The position numbers and the translations under genes were made by a program. A DNA stretch of 43,137 nt from Salinisphaera japonica YTM-1 (GTDB lineage: Bacteria; Pseudomonadota; Gammaproteobacteria; Nevskiales; Salinisphaeraceae): positions 1 to 43,137 of the forward strand of contig NZ_AYKG01000026.1 of assembly GCF_003788585.1 (NCBI RefSeq). The letters are read 5' to 3'. Position 1 is the first letter of the stretch; every line of letters starts with the position of its first letter. Below the pieces are notes generated by a model. The model saw nothing but the letters and a program-made list of their open reading frames with translations. It was not told the DNA's origin and made no database searches. Below are positions 25,863-34,503 of the stretch, in pieces.

Positions 25863-27308
25863 TCAGCGGTGGGCGTTGCCGATGCAGTAGTACTTGGTTT
25901 CCAGATATTCCTCGATGCCGACATGCGCGCCCTCGCGGCCGAGGCCGGATTGCTTCACGCCGCCAAACGGCACGTGCGGGCCGGTGATATCCATGGTGTT
26001 GATGCCGACCATGCCGAAATCCAGCCCGCGCAGGAACGTGCGGATACGGGCATCGTCGTGGGTGTAGATATAGCTGGCCAGGCCATAGATGGTGTCGTTG
26101 GCCGCGGCGATCGCATCGGCGTCGTCATCGAAGGCAGCGATGGCGGCCACGGGGCCGAACGATTCTTCGGTGGCGATACGCATCTCGTGCGTGAAGCCGG
26201 CGATGGCCTGGGGCATGAAGAACTGCGGCCCCGGGGCCTGGCTCTGGTCGCGCCCGTGGATGACGGCACCGTGATCACGGGCATCGTCGACCAGCGATTG
26301 CATGTCGGCCACTGCATCCGTATGGATCAACGGGCCGATCTCGTTGTTTTCATCCAGGCCGTAGCCGACGGGCATGGCGTCCATGCGGGCAACGAAGCGA
26401 TCCACGAATGCGTCATAGATCGAGCGGTGCACGAAGATACGATTGGCCGCGACACAATCCTGGCCGGAGGTCTGGAACTTGGCGGCGACGGCGGCCTCGA
26501 CCGCCACATCGATATCAACATCCTCGCAGACGATGAAGGGCGCGTTGCCGCCCAGCTCCATCGAGGTGGCCTTGACCGTGTCGGCGGCCTGGGCCAACAG
26601 GCTGCGCCCGACGTGGGTCGAGCCGGTGAACGACAGCGCGCGCACGCGATCATCGGCGCAGACGGTATCGGCGAATTGCCGGCCGGCGCCGGTGACCACG
26701 TTGAACACACCGGTCGGCATGCCCGCATCGTCGGCCAGGCGCGCCAGCGCCAGGGCGCAGAACGGCGTTTGTGAGGCTGGTTTGACGATGGCCGTGCAGC
26801 CGGCGGCAATGGCGGCCCCCACCTTGCGGGTGATCATCGCCAGCGGAAAGTTCCAGGGCGTGATGATGGCGGCCACGCCCATCGGTTCGCGCAGGGTGCC
26901 GATGGCCATGGTCGGGTCTTCCGGCGGGATGGTGGCGCCGTAGGTACGCCGGGCCTCTTCGGCAAACCAGCGCAGGAAGCTGGCCGCGTAATCGACCTCG
27001 CCGCGGGCCTCGGCGATCGGCTTGCCCTGCTCGCGGGTCATCAGGCGTGCCAGATCTTCGCGATTGGCCTGCATGCCTTGATACCAGGCCAGCAGGATGT
27101 CGGCACGCTCACCCACCGCGGCGTGGCGCCAGTCGGTAAACGCCGTGGCGGCCGCGTCGATGGCCTGTTGCATGCGCGTGGCATCCGCATCAGGCACATG
27201 GCCCAGCGATTCCTCGTTGCCCGGGTCGATCACGTTGATACGTGCGGCCGGGCTGTCGGCAGGCTGCCATTGTCCGTCGATGAAGGTCTGGTCGGTCCAG
27301 AGCGACAT
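25863..27308 (-). CDS. NAD(P)-dependent aldehyde dehydrogenase, succinate-semialdehyde type
   Basis: 481 residues from the ATG at 27308; an upstream GTG at 27332 adds 8 residues and neither start has a clear ribosome-binding site. Motifs of the GabD-like branch are complete: IITPWNFPLAM (cofactor), SFTGSTHVGR, the general base E251 in MELGGNAP and the nucleophile C285 in SGQDCVAANR, ending PFGGVKQSGLGREG. GabD enzymes oxidise succinate semialdehyde to succinate, and related ones use glutarate semialdehyde or other aldehydes. No aminotransferase is adjacent. Probably co-transcribed with the amidase downstream. Confidence 0.9.
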   Translation of the reverse strand: MSLWTDQTFIDGQWQPADSPAARINVIDPGNEESLGHVPDADATRMQQAIDAAATAFTDWRHAAVGERADILLAWYQGMQANREDLARLMTREQGKPIAEARGEVDYAASFLRWFAEEARRTYGATIPPEDPTMAIGTLREPMGVAAIITPWNFPLAMITRKVGAAIAAGCTAIVKPASQTPFCALALARLADDAGMPTGVFNVVTGAGRQFADTVCADDRVRALSFTGSTHVGRSLLAQAADTVKATSMELGGNAPFIVCEDVDIDVAVEAAVAAKFQTSGQDCVAANRIFVHRSIYDAFVDRFVARMDAMPVGYGLDENNEIGPLIHTDAVADMQSLVDDARDHGAVIHGRDQSQAPGPQFFMPQAIAGFTHEMRIATEESFGPVAAIAAFDDDADAIAAANDTIYGLASYIYTHDDARIRTFLRGLDFGMVGINTMDITGPHVPFGGVKQSGLGREGAHVGIEEYLETKYYCIGNAHR

Positions 27309-27340
27309 GTCGGCACCGGTTGTCCAATTCACGCCCGCGA

Positions 27341-27383
27341 CGGTAACAGCCCGCGGCGTGCAACTTTATCCGGACTGTTACCG
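27341..27383. promoter_or_regulatory. Inverted repeat between hslO and the aldehyde dehydrogenase
   Basis: A perfect 9-bp inverted repeat, CGGTAACAG (27341-27349) and CTGTTACCG (27375-27383), with a 25-base spacer, lies just upstream of the dehydrogenase start and directly after the hslO stop. It could be an operator or a leader hairpin of the dehydrogenase-amidase unit. There is no T-run to suggest a terminator. Confidence 0.4.
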
Positions 27384-27384
27384 A

Positions 27385-28278
27385 TCAATGCACCGTGGGC
27401 GGCTCGGCGTCGGGGTTGTCGATCAGGGCTTCGACGTCGGCCGGGGTGAAGACATAGGTGGTGTTGCAGAAATGACACTGGGTCTCGATCTGGCCCTGCT
27501 CCTCGAGCACGCTGCGCAGCTCGTCGGCGCCCAGCTGGTGCAGCGCTGCGCCAAAGCGCTCGCGCGAGCAGGTACACGAGAACATCAGCGGTGCCGGGTC
27601 GAACAGCCGCGTGTTTTCTTCGTGGAACAGACGATACAGCACGTCACCGGCGCCAAGCCCCGTCAGCTCGTGATCGGTCAGCGTATCGGCCAGGTGGTTG
27701 ATGCGCTCCCAGGCATCGGTGTCCTCGGCCTCGACCGCCTTGGGCAGTTTCTGCAGCAGCAGGCCGGCGGCGTTGTCGTCGTCCGCGGCCAGCCACAGCC
27801 GTGTCGGCAACTGTTCGGACTGGTTGAAATAGGTTTCCACGCAGGCGGCCAGGGAGTCGCCCTCGAGCGGCACGATGCCTTGGTAGCGCTTGCCCTCCCG
27901 AGGGTCCAGCGTGATCACCACGCGGCCGTTGCCGAACAGTTCTTCCAGCGAATGCCCGGCCAGCTCGGCCCAGGCGGCCTCGTCGAAGCGGGCGATGGCC
28001 CGTAGCTGCTGGGCGCGCTCGTGGTTGCCGGGGTTGGACTCGGCCATCAACAAGCTCAGCGCGCCCGAGCCGCGCACCTCCATCGAGAGCGTGCCGTCGA
28101 GCTTGACCGTGGCCGTGAGCAGGGCACAGGCCGCCAACAGCTCGCCCAGCAGCCGTTGAATCGGCTCGGGATACGTGTTGTTGGCCAGCACCTCTTGATA
28201 GGTGGTGTTCAGCTGGGCGATCTCGCCGCGTACGGCGGTGCCGTCAAAGAGAAAGCGTTGAAGTTGATCGGTGGCCAT
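27385..28278 (-). CDS. hslO: Redox-regulated chaperone Hsp33
   Basis: 297 residues, normal length for Hsp33, a cytoplasmic holdase that is switched on by oxidation. The N-terminal domain starts [17 protein letters not shown] and includes a [12 protein letters not shown] stretch. The C-terminal zinc-binding redox switch has its four cysteines in CTC ([10 protein letters not shown]) and CHFC. The order and spacing are as in the family. It is on the same strand as the flanking genes, 71 bases downstream of the short-chain dehydrogenase. Confidence 0.97.
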   Translation of the reverse strand: MATDQLQRFLFDGTAVRGEIAQLNTTYQEVLANNTYPEPIQRLLGELLAACALLTATVKLDGTLSMEVRGSGALSLLMAESNPGNHERAQQLRAIARFDEAAWAELAGHSLEELFGNGRVVITLDPREGKRYQGIVPLEGDSLAACVETYFNQSEQLPTRLWLAADDDNAAGLLLQKLPKAVEAEDTDAWERINHLADTLTDHELTGLGAGDVLYRLFHEENTRLFDPAPLMFSCTCSRERFGAALHQLGADELRSVLEEQGQIETQCHFCNTTYVFTPADVEALIDNPDAEPPTVH

Positions 28279-28349
28279 CGCTGCCTGCGCGTGCGTGGGG
28301 ATATCGTCTTATATGCGCTCGCGGCCCGCCTGATTCAACACGCCCGTCA

Positions 28350-29198
<849 letters not shown>

Positions 29199-29228
29199 AG
29201 TCGCTCGCCCTGTTGGCCTCAAGATCAA

Positions 29229-30332
29229 TTAATCGGTGTCGTGCGTGGCACCGGGTAGATGCGGCTCGTCGCCGATGACATCCCGTACATAAGCCAGTTG
29301 CACGATAACCGCAATCACCAGCGCGATCGGCGTGGCGAGTGCGACCCCCAGTACCCCGGCGATGGCCCCGCCAATGACCTGTACCGAAAGCAAAAACCCC
29401 GGTGCGATCGATACGGCCCGTTTCTGGATCATGGGCGCCAGGACATAGCCTTCCAGCGTGTGCAGCGCGATATAAAGCACGGCCACATACACCATGGGCC
29501 AGTAGCCGTGCAGCCCGGCCACCAGCAGCGCGGGGATAGCCGAAACCAGCGCGCCCAGATACGGGATGAAAGTGAACAGCCCGGCCAGCAGGCCCAGCAG
29601 GAACGCAAACGGGATGCCGATCAATGCCAGACCGGCGGCACTGGCGATGCCGGTCACGGTCATCGACACCACGCGCCCTGTCAGCCAGCGGCGCACGGCA
29701 TCAGCCGCCTCTTCGGAGATATCCCAGGCGCGCTGGCGCTGGCCGGGTGGGAACAGCCGCAACAGGCCGTCGCGATACAGCGACGGCTGCAAGGCCAGAT
29801 ACAGACCGATGATCACGATCACGAAGAAATCCGTGAGCGTGCTCATGGTGACCGACACCGCGCCGGAGAGTTCGCCGGTCAGGCGCTGGCCGATCGACTG
29901 GCCGGACTCACCCTGGCCAGACTCGCCCATGATCGAGCCGCTCAGAAACGTCTGGGTCAGCTTGTAGTCGTCCAGGCGCGATTGCAGCTGGTCGATCGAC
30001 TGGGCGACCTGTTGCTTGAGCTCGGGCGCCTGGTTGGCGATGTTCATCGTGGTGGCGGTGATCGATAGGCCCAGAAACAGCGCCAGCACCGTGGCCACCA
30101 CGGCCACCGCCCCATGGCGGCTGATCGGCAACACGCGCTGGAGCAGGCGCGCCAGCCCGTTCAAACCCACGGCCACGAGAAAGGCCGAGAATATGAGCAG
30201 CGCGGCGTGGGCGGTCGTCCAGGAGAACCAGGCCAGCAGGATCACCGCCAGCGCACAGGCGCCCACGATCAGGCTGCGCCGGGTGAACTCTGTCAGCGTC
30301 AGCGTGCTGGCAGTGGATTTGTCTTCAGTCAT
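29229..30332 (-). CDS. AI-2E transporter family permease (PerM-like)
   Basis: 367 residues with about eight predicted membrane spans. Two spans near the N-terminus are followed by a soluble helical segment (about 100-150, ELKQQVAQSIDQLQSRL) and then the conserved GLYLALQPSLYRDGLLRLFP, FIPYLGALVSAIPALLVAG and VLAPMIQKRAVSIAPG motifs. The family was named for autoinducer-2 export by TqsA, but many members are Na+/H+ exchangers or have unknown substrates, so the name says little about its job. It is divergent from the glycine-zipper gene at 30468. Confidence 0.88.
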   Translation of the reverse strand: MTEDKSTASTLTLTEFTRRSLIVGACALAVILLAWFSWTTAHAALLIFSAFLVAVGLNGLARLLQRVLPISRHGAVAVVATVLALFLGLSITATTMNIANQAPELKQQVAQSIDQLQSRLDDYKLTQTFLSGSIMGESGQGESGQSIGQRLTGELSGAVSVTMSTLTDFFVIVIIGLYLALQPSLYRDGLLRLFPPGQRQRAWDISEEAADAVRRWLTGRVVSMTVTGIASAAGLALIGIPFAFLLGLLAGLFTFIPYLGALVSAIPALLVAGLHGYWPMVYVAVLYIALHTLEGYVLAPMIQKRAVSIAPGFLLSVQVIGGAIAGVLGVALATPIALVIAVIVQLAYVRDVIGDEPHLPGATHDTD

Positions 30333-30467
30333 CTAGCGAATCGGCTGGCGTTCTCGATCTCCCTATCTTGGCCTGATTGGCCCGATGACGCATACATCGG
30401 TTGGGCAAGATTCAAGTGCTATTCATTTGGGCATGCGATGTTGTCCACCAGATAAAGGAGGCATTGC

Positions 30468-30758
30468 ATGAAATACGTGACTGTTCTGCTGCTGGGCTTG
30501 CTCGGTATCGCCGGGCCCGCGTTGGCAGACGACAACACGCTGGAAAACGCGGTCGGCGGGGGTGTTGGTGGCGCGGCCGGTGCGGCCATCGGCAACGAGA
30601 TCGGCGGTCAGGCCGGCGCTGCCATCGGTGGCGGCGTGGGCGGTGCCGGCGGTGCGGTTGTCGCCGACAAGCTCAGCGACGACGACGACCATTACGACCG
30701 CCATGATCATGACCACGATGATTACGATCACGATAATGATGATGACGACGACGATTGA
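30468..30758 (+). CDS. Secreted glycine-zipper protein with Asp/His-rich tail
   Basis: 96 residues in three parts: a signal peptide cleaved near PALA-DD (about residue 20), a glycine-zipper stretch (29-62: VGGGVGG, AAGAAIGNEIGGQAGAAIGGG, AGGAVV), and a tail from about 70 made almost only of Asp, His and Tyr, ending in six Asp. The zipper resembles those of outer-membrane or periplasmic small proteins (YMGG/Gly-zipper type); the tail could bind divalent metal ions, which is inference. The ribosome-binding site AAGGAGG (30455-30461) is near-perfect, so it is probably strongly expressed. The gene is followed 119 bases later by a paralogue. Confidence 0.8.
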   Translation: MKYVTVLLLGLLGIAGPALADDNTLENAVGGGVGGAAGAAIGNEIGGQAGAAIGGGVGGAGGAVVADKLSDDDDHYDRHDHDHDDYDHDNDDDDDD

Positions 30759-30877
30759 GGTGCCCGTGCCCCGTTGAGCGTCGTTACCGGCATGCGCCGG
30801 GCCGCGGCGAAACGCGCATGAATCGAATCGGGCGCGACTGCAAAACGATCAAAACAAACAGACAGGAAACGATTGTC

Positions 30878-31198
30878 ATGAAACAACAGATCACGTCGCT
30901 TGTACTCGGTTTGGGCCTGGCCATGACGGCCGGTGCCGCGCTGGCTGATGACACGCTCGAAAACGCCATTGGCGGCGGCCTGGGCGGCGCGGCCGGTGCC
31001 GCGATCGGTAACGAGGTTGGTGGCCAGACAGGCGCTATCGTCGGCGGTGGCCTGGGCGGCGCCGGTGGCGCGGTCGTGGCCGACAAGCTCGGCGATGACG
31101 ACGACTACGACCGGCGTGACCACCGCTATCGCGATCATGACCACGACCGCCGTGGCCACGGCTGCCCGCCGGGGCTGGCCAAGAAGGGCCGTTGCTAG
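30878..31198 (+). CDS. Secreted glycine-zipper protein, tandem paralogue
   Basis: 106 residues from the ATG at 30878 (CAGGAAA just upstream). The layout is the same as the gene before it: signal peptide ending ALADD, DTLENAIGGGLGG, AAGAAIGNEVGGQTGAIVGGG and GGAVVADKL. The tail differs: it is rich in Asp, Arg and His and ends CPPGLAKKGRC, with two cysteines. The PPGLAKK end occurs in several periplasmic Gram-negative proteins such as CigR/RcnB-like ones. The two genes clearly arose by duplication with divergence confined to the tails. Function unknown; a periplasmic or outer-membrane role is likely. Confidence 0.8.
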   Translation: MKQQITSLVLGLGLAMTAGAALADDTLENAIGGGLGGAAGAAIGNEVGGQTGAIVGGGLGGAGGAVVADKLGDDDDYDRRDHRYRDHDHDRRGHGCPPGLAKKGRC

Positions 31199-31208
31199 GG
31201 CCTGCAAA

Positions 31209-31229
31209 AGACCGTCTAATCGGCGGTCT
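31209..31229 (-). terminator. Weak hairpin at the end of the DAACS gene
   Basis: AGACCG (31209-31214) pairs with CGGTCT (31224-31229). On the minus strand the hairpin is followed by TTTT. It overlaps the last codons and stop of the leftward transporter gene and sits between convergent genes. Short stem and short T-run, so weak support. Confidence 0.35.
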
Positions 31230-32451
31230 CCGGCTCGGCCACGTTCGTTTGGCGTCTGGTGAAGCGCTCGATCAGCACCGTCCCGACCAGATCACCGGTG
31301 ACGTTAAGGGCGGTCGCCCCCATGCCCACCAGCGCATCGATAGCGCTCAGCAGCGCGACCGCCTCCATCGGCAGGCCGACCTGAGAGAACACGGTCGCAA
31401 TCATCACGATGCCGGCCCCCGGTACGCCGGCCGTGCCGATCGAAATGAGGGTGCCGACGGCCACGATCATGGCCAACTGGGCCAGTCCGAGGTCCAGGCC
31501 CACGATATTGGCGGCGAAAACCGCCGAAACCGCAATACGCAAAGCTGCGCCGTCCATATTGATCGTCGCGCCCAAGGGCAGGGCGGTGCCGCGCACCGCG
31601 CGTGATACCCCCAGGCGTTGGGCGGCGGCCAGCGTGACGGGCAGGGTGCCGGTCGAGCTTTGTGTGGCAAATGCCGTCAAGGTGGCCGTGCGTGCCCCGC
31701 GTACGAAGCCCGTGATGCCCACGCCAGCCATCAGCAGCAACACACCATAGAACACCAGCTGCCCGGCCAGGCCGAGATAAAACACGCCGATCAGGCGGGC
31801 CAGGGCGGCAAGCGCGCTCGTGCCCTGGGTGGCCACGGTATGTGCAACGATCGCAAAAATGCCGATCGGTAGCACGGCCAGCACCCAGCGCATCAGCAGC
31901 AGGGTGACCGTCTCCAGCCCGGACACCGCCCGATAGAGCGCGGCGACACCGTCCGGATCGTCAGCACGGCGTCTGGCGATCGCGATCCCCAGGCCGAACA
32001 CGATAGCCACGAACAGCACGGCCAGCATGTTCAGTTGGGCAAAGGCCGTAACGATATTCGTCGGTACGATCGAGGCCAGCAGGGCTGCCGTACCGGGATG
32101 TGTCGGGGCAGAGCCCTCACCGGCCGCGGGCAGGCTCAGACCGTCGCCCGGGGAGAAGACAAGTGCGACGACCAGGCCGATGCTCATCGCCACGGCCGTG
32201 GTCGTGACGTAGTACACCGCCAGCGCGGCCCCGGTTCGGCCAAGCGCGGCGGGCCCGCTCTGGTTGATGCCTACAACGATCGTGCTCACCACGATCGGCA
32301 GGATCAGCATCTGGAGCAGGCGCAGCACGATATCGCCCAGCGTGGCGGCCACCGGCACCAGCGCCTCGGGCAACATCAGGCCCGCGGCCACGCCGGCCAC
32401 CAGGGCCACGCCGATCCATTGCACCAACGAGCGATGTTTCAACCATTGCAT
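31216..32451 (-). CDS. DAACS-family (dicarboxylate/amino acid:cation) symporter with altered binding site
   Basis: 411 residues from the ATG at 32451, a GltP/DctA-type inner-membrane symporter with about eight spans and two re-entrant loops. Family motifs are present: TQSSTGTLPVTL, the cation-binding NMDGAA, GVPGAGIVM and the TM8 motif ALNVTGD (381-387). In the TM8 binding region the residues that correspond, in my alignment from memory, to GltPh D394 and R397 are G376 and A379. These normally hold the amino group and the side-chain carboxylate, so an acidic amino acid is an unlikely substrate; a monocarboxylate or other small anion is possible. A 13-bp inverted repeat abuts the start codon and no Shine-Dalgarno is visible. 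Confidence 0.85.
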   Translation of the reverse strand: MQWLKHRSLVQWIGVALVAGVAAGLMLPEALVPVAATLGDIVLRLLQMLILPIVVSTIVVGINQSGPAALGRTGAALAVYYVTTTAVAMSIGLVVALVFSPGDGLSLPAAGEGSAPTHPGTAALLASIVPTNIVTAFAQLNMLAVLFVAIVFGLGIAIARRRADDPDGVAALYRAVSGLETVTLLLMRWVLAVLPIGIFAIVAHTVATQGTSALAALARLIGVFYLGLAGQLVFYGVLLLMAGVGITGFVRGARTATLTAFATQSSTGTLPVTLAAAQRLGVSRAVRGTALPLGATINMDGAALRIAVSAVFAANIVGLDLGLAQLAMIVAVGTLISIGTAGVPGAGIVMIATVFSQVGLPMEAVALLSAIDALVGMGATALNVTGDLVGTVLIERFTRRQTNVAEPETAD

Positions 32452-32456
32452 AGGCG

Positions 32457-32504
32457 GCGAAGTGTGCCATGCCAAAGGCCGCGCGGCGCTGTGGCACACT
32501 TCGC
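32457..32504. promoter_or_regulatory. Perfect 13-bp inverted repeat abutting the transporter start codon
   Basis: GCGAAGTGTGCCA (32457-32469) and its exact complement (32492-32504) with a 22-base spacer. The inner end is 5 bases from the leftward transporter start codon, which has no Shine-Dalgarno of its own. It could be an operator or an mRNA hairpin controlling translation. On the plus strand a T-run follows at about 32514-32519, but no rightward gene precedes it. Confidence 0.6.
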
Positions 32505-32547
32505 ATCGTTTGGTTTTTTCCGCGATTGTTGTCGATGAGTGAGTCTA

Positions 32548-32814
32548 GGTCGTGTCGTCATGAGATATGCCGTCGCATTGCCCGCGCCGGGCGTGTCAGG
32601 CAAGGCGCGGACCGCCGAGCGTGGCCAGCCACGGTCAAGGTCCGTAACGCCGCATGGCGCGTCCGGCGCGAGCAACCCGAATGGGCCGGTGGCCAAGCCC
32701 CCGCAATACGGCGTTATCGCTCGTTTACGTGGAATAACCACGCCGCACGCGCGATGCCTTGTCTTGCCGCGGCTTGGCCGCCGGTGCGCCGGCTTATCTC
32801 ATGACGACACGACC
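32548..32814. mobile_element. MITE-like palindromic element, 267 bp, with TA duplication
   Basis: The ends are perfect inverted copies: CTAGGTCGTGTCGTCATGAG... at 32545 and its complement ending at 32817, 23 bp in all, with TA on each side (32546-32547 and 32815-32816) inside CTAG. Inward the similarity continues imperfectly for about 110 more bases, so the element is two inverted monomers. Each monomer holds a folded module: left 32601-32652, right 32709-32761. No transposase is encoded. CTAG targets and TA duplication recall elements mobilised by IS5-group (IS427-like) transposases, which is inference. A diverged third module lies at the end of the window. Confidence 0.75.
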
Positions 32815-34120
32815 TAGGGTGGCCGCCGGCGCGCCGATCACCGCCCGTCGGATCGCCGGTCTGGCCGTGCCTGCACTTGGCGTGCTGGCCGCCGAGCCGT
32901 TGTATGTGCTGATCGACACGGCGGTCGTCGGCCATCTGGGGGCGCTTGCTCTCGCGGGCCTGGCGCTGGGCGGCACGATGCTATCGGTGATGACCAGCCA
33001 GCTGACGTTTCTGTCGTATGGCACCACCGCCCGAACCTCGCGTCTCTACGGGGCCGATCGGCGGGCCGATGCCGTGGCCGAGGGCGGCCAGGCGACCTGG
33101 CTGGCGATATTCGTGGGGCTGGTCGTGTTCGGGCTGGGCGAGGTGTTTGCCTATGATCTGTCGATGCTGTTGGCCGGCGACGCCGACGTAGCGGCGCGCT
33201 CAGCGCAGTGGCTGCGCATCGCCCTGCTGGGGGCGCCGGCGATTCTCATCACCCTGGCCGGCAACGGCTGGATGCGCGGCGTGCAGGATACCGTGCGCCC
33301 GCTGCGCTATGTATTGATCGCCAACGCCATATCGGCCGTGCTCTGCCCGGTGCTGGTTTATCCGGTGGGGCTGGGCCTGGTCGGCTCGGCGATCGCCAAC
33401 GTGGTGGCACAGTATCTATCGGCGGCGATGTTCGTGGCGGCCATCGCGCGCGAGCGGGCGTTTCGCCGGCCCAGTCCGGCCATCATGCGGGCCCAGATGG
33501 TGCTGGGGCGCGATCTGATCCTGCGCAGTGCCTCATTCCAGATCTGTTTCCTGTCGGCCGCGGCCGTGGCCGCGCGCAGCTCGGCGGCCGCCGTGGGCGC
33601 GCACCAGATCGTCTACCAGCTCTGGGCGTTTCTCTCGCTGGTCATGGACAGCCTGGCCATCGCCGCCCAGGCGTTGATCGGCGCCGAGCTGGGCGCGCAT
33701 CGGGCCAAAGCCGCCATGGCCGCGGCCTGGCAGATCACGCGTTATTCGTTCGCGCTGGGCTGTGTGCTGGGCCTGGCCTTTGCGCTGGGTTATCTCGTGC
33801 TGCCGGGGCTGTTCACCTCGGATACCGCCGTGCTGGCCCGTATCCCCGAGGCCTGGTGGTTCTTCGTCGTTCAGCAGCCGATCGCCGGGATCGTGTTCGC
33901 CCTGGACGGCGTGCTGCTGGGAGCGGCCGATACCCGGTTTCTGCGCACCACCACGCTGGCCGCCGCACTCGGCGGGTTCTTTCCGCTGATCTGGGCATCC
34001 TGGTTCTTCGGCTGGGGCCTCACTGGCATCTGGTTCGGCCTGACCGTCTTTCTAGTGGCCCGACTGGTGGCCACGGTATGGCGTACACGTTCTGGCGTAT
34101 GGGCCGTGGAGGGCGCATGA
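32801..34120 (+). CDS. MATE-family multidrug/metabolite exporter
   Basis: 439 residues from the ATG at 32801, or 433 from a GTG at 32819. It has twelve hydrophobic segments in two homologous halves and the DinF-like MATE start RRIAGLAVPALGVLAAEPLYVLIDTAVVGHLG; such proteins export cationic compounds using H+ or Na+. The ATG and the first five codons (MTTRP) lie inside the right inverted repeat of the MITE, and no ribosome-binding site is seen, so the insertion has probably replaced the original 5' end. The GTG just outside the element may be nearer the ancestral start. The stop overlaps the cupin ATG by 4 bases. Confidence 0.88.
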   Translation: MTTRPRVAAGAPITARRIAGLAVPALGVLAAEPLYVLIDTAVVGHLGALALAGLALGGTMLSVMTSQLTFLSYGTTARTSRLYGADRRADAVAEGGQATWLAIFVGLVVFGLGEVFAYDLSMLLAGDADVAARSAQWLRIALLGAPAILITLAGNGWMRGVQDTVRPLRYVLIANAISAVLCPVLVYPVGLGLVGSAIANVVAQYLSAAMFVAAIARERAFRRPSPAIMRAQMVLGRDLILRSASFQICFLSAAAVAARSSAAAVGAHQIVYQLWAFLSLVMDSLAIAAQALIGAELGAHRAKAAMAAAWQITRYSFALGCVLGLAFALGYLVLPGLFTSDTAVLARIPEAWWFFVVQQPIAGIVFALDGVLLGAADTRFLRTTTLAAALGGFFPLIWASWFFGWGLTGIWFGLTVFLVARLVATVWRTRSGVWAVEGA

Positions 34121-34503
34121 GCAAGCAGGTTACTGATGAATCCACCGCGATGCTGGCCGCCGATGACTGGCTGACAAGCCGCTCGCCGTGGCATGGCTTC
34201 TTCGAGGGTGTGGATATCGGCACGAACATCACCGTGCTGTATTTCACCCAGGAACACGTCGGCGATGGTCCCGGTCTGCATGTCCACGACTATGAAGAGA
34301 TTTTCATCATTCGTCGGGGCAGTGCGCGCTTTACCATCGGTGAGCGGGTCATCGAGGCCGGTGAGGGCGATGTCGTCGTGGGACCGGCCAACGTGCCGCA
34401 CAAGTTCGAGAACACCGGCCCCGGGCCGTTGGAGAGCATCGACATCCACATGAGCCCGCGCTGGGTGCAGGTTGATCTCGATGATCCCGAGGCCGGCAGC
34501 TAG
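34117..34503 (+). CDS. Cupin-domain protein
   Basis: 128 residues. The single conserved beta-barrel has cupin motif 1 GPGLHVHDYEEIFIIRRG (two His and a Glu as metal ligands) and motif 2 GDVVVGPANVPHKFENTG. It is probably a small metal-binding enzyme or sensor in the cytoplasm; the exact reaction is not recognisable. The ATG overlaps the MATE stop codon (ATGA) and GGAGGG lies upstream, so it is translationally coupled to the exporter. The 3' end overlaps the convergent GntP gene by 4 bases. Confidence 0.88.
   Translation: MSKQVTDESTAMLAADDWLTSRSPWHGFFEGVDIGTNITVLYFTQEHVGDGPGLHVHDYEEIFIIRRGSARFTIGERVIEAGEGDVVVGPANVPHKFENTGPGPLESIDIHMSPRWVQVDLDDPEAGS

Noticed and set aside
32548-32814. Integron attC-like site
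   Set aside because: Folded and palindromic, but the core words GTTRRRY and RYYYAAC are absent, no integrase is present, and the TA-flanked perfect ends fit a MITE better.
33208-34116. Upstream extension of the cupin frame inside the MATE gene
   Set aside because: Arg/Gly/Ala-rich out-of-frame translation of the exporter; the real cupin starts at the coupled ATG at 34117.
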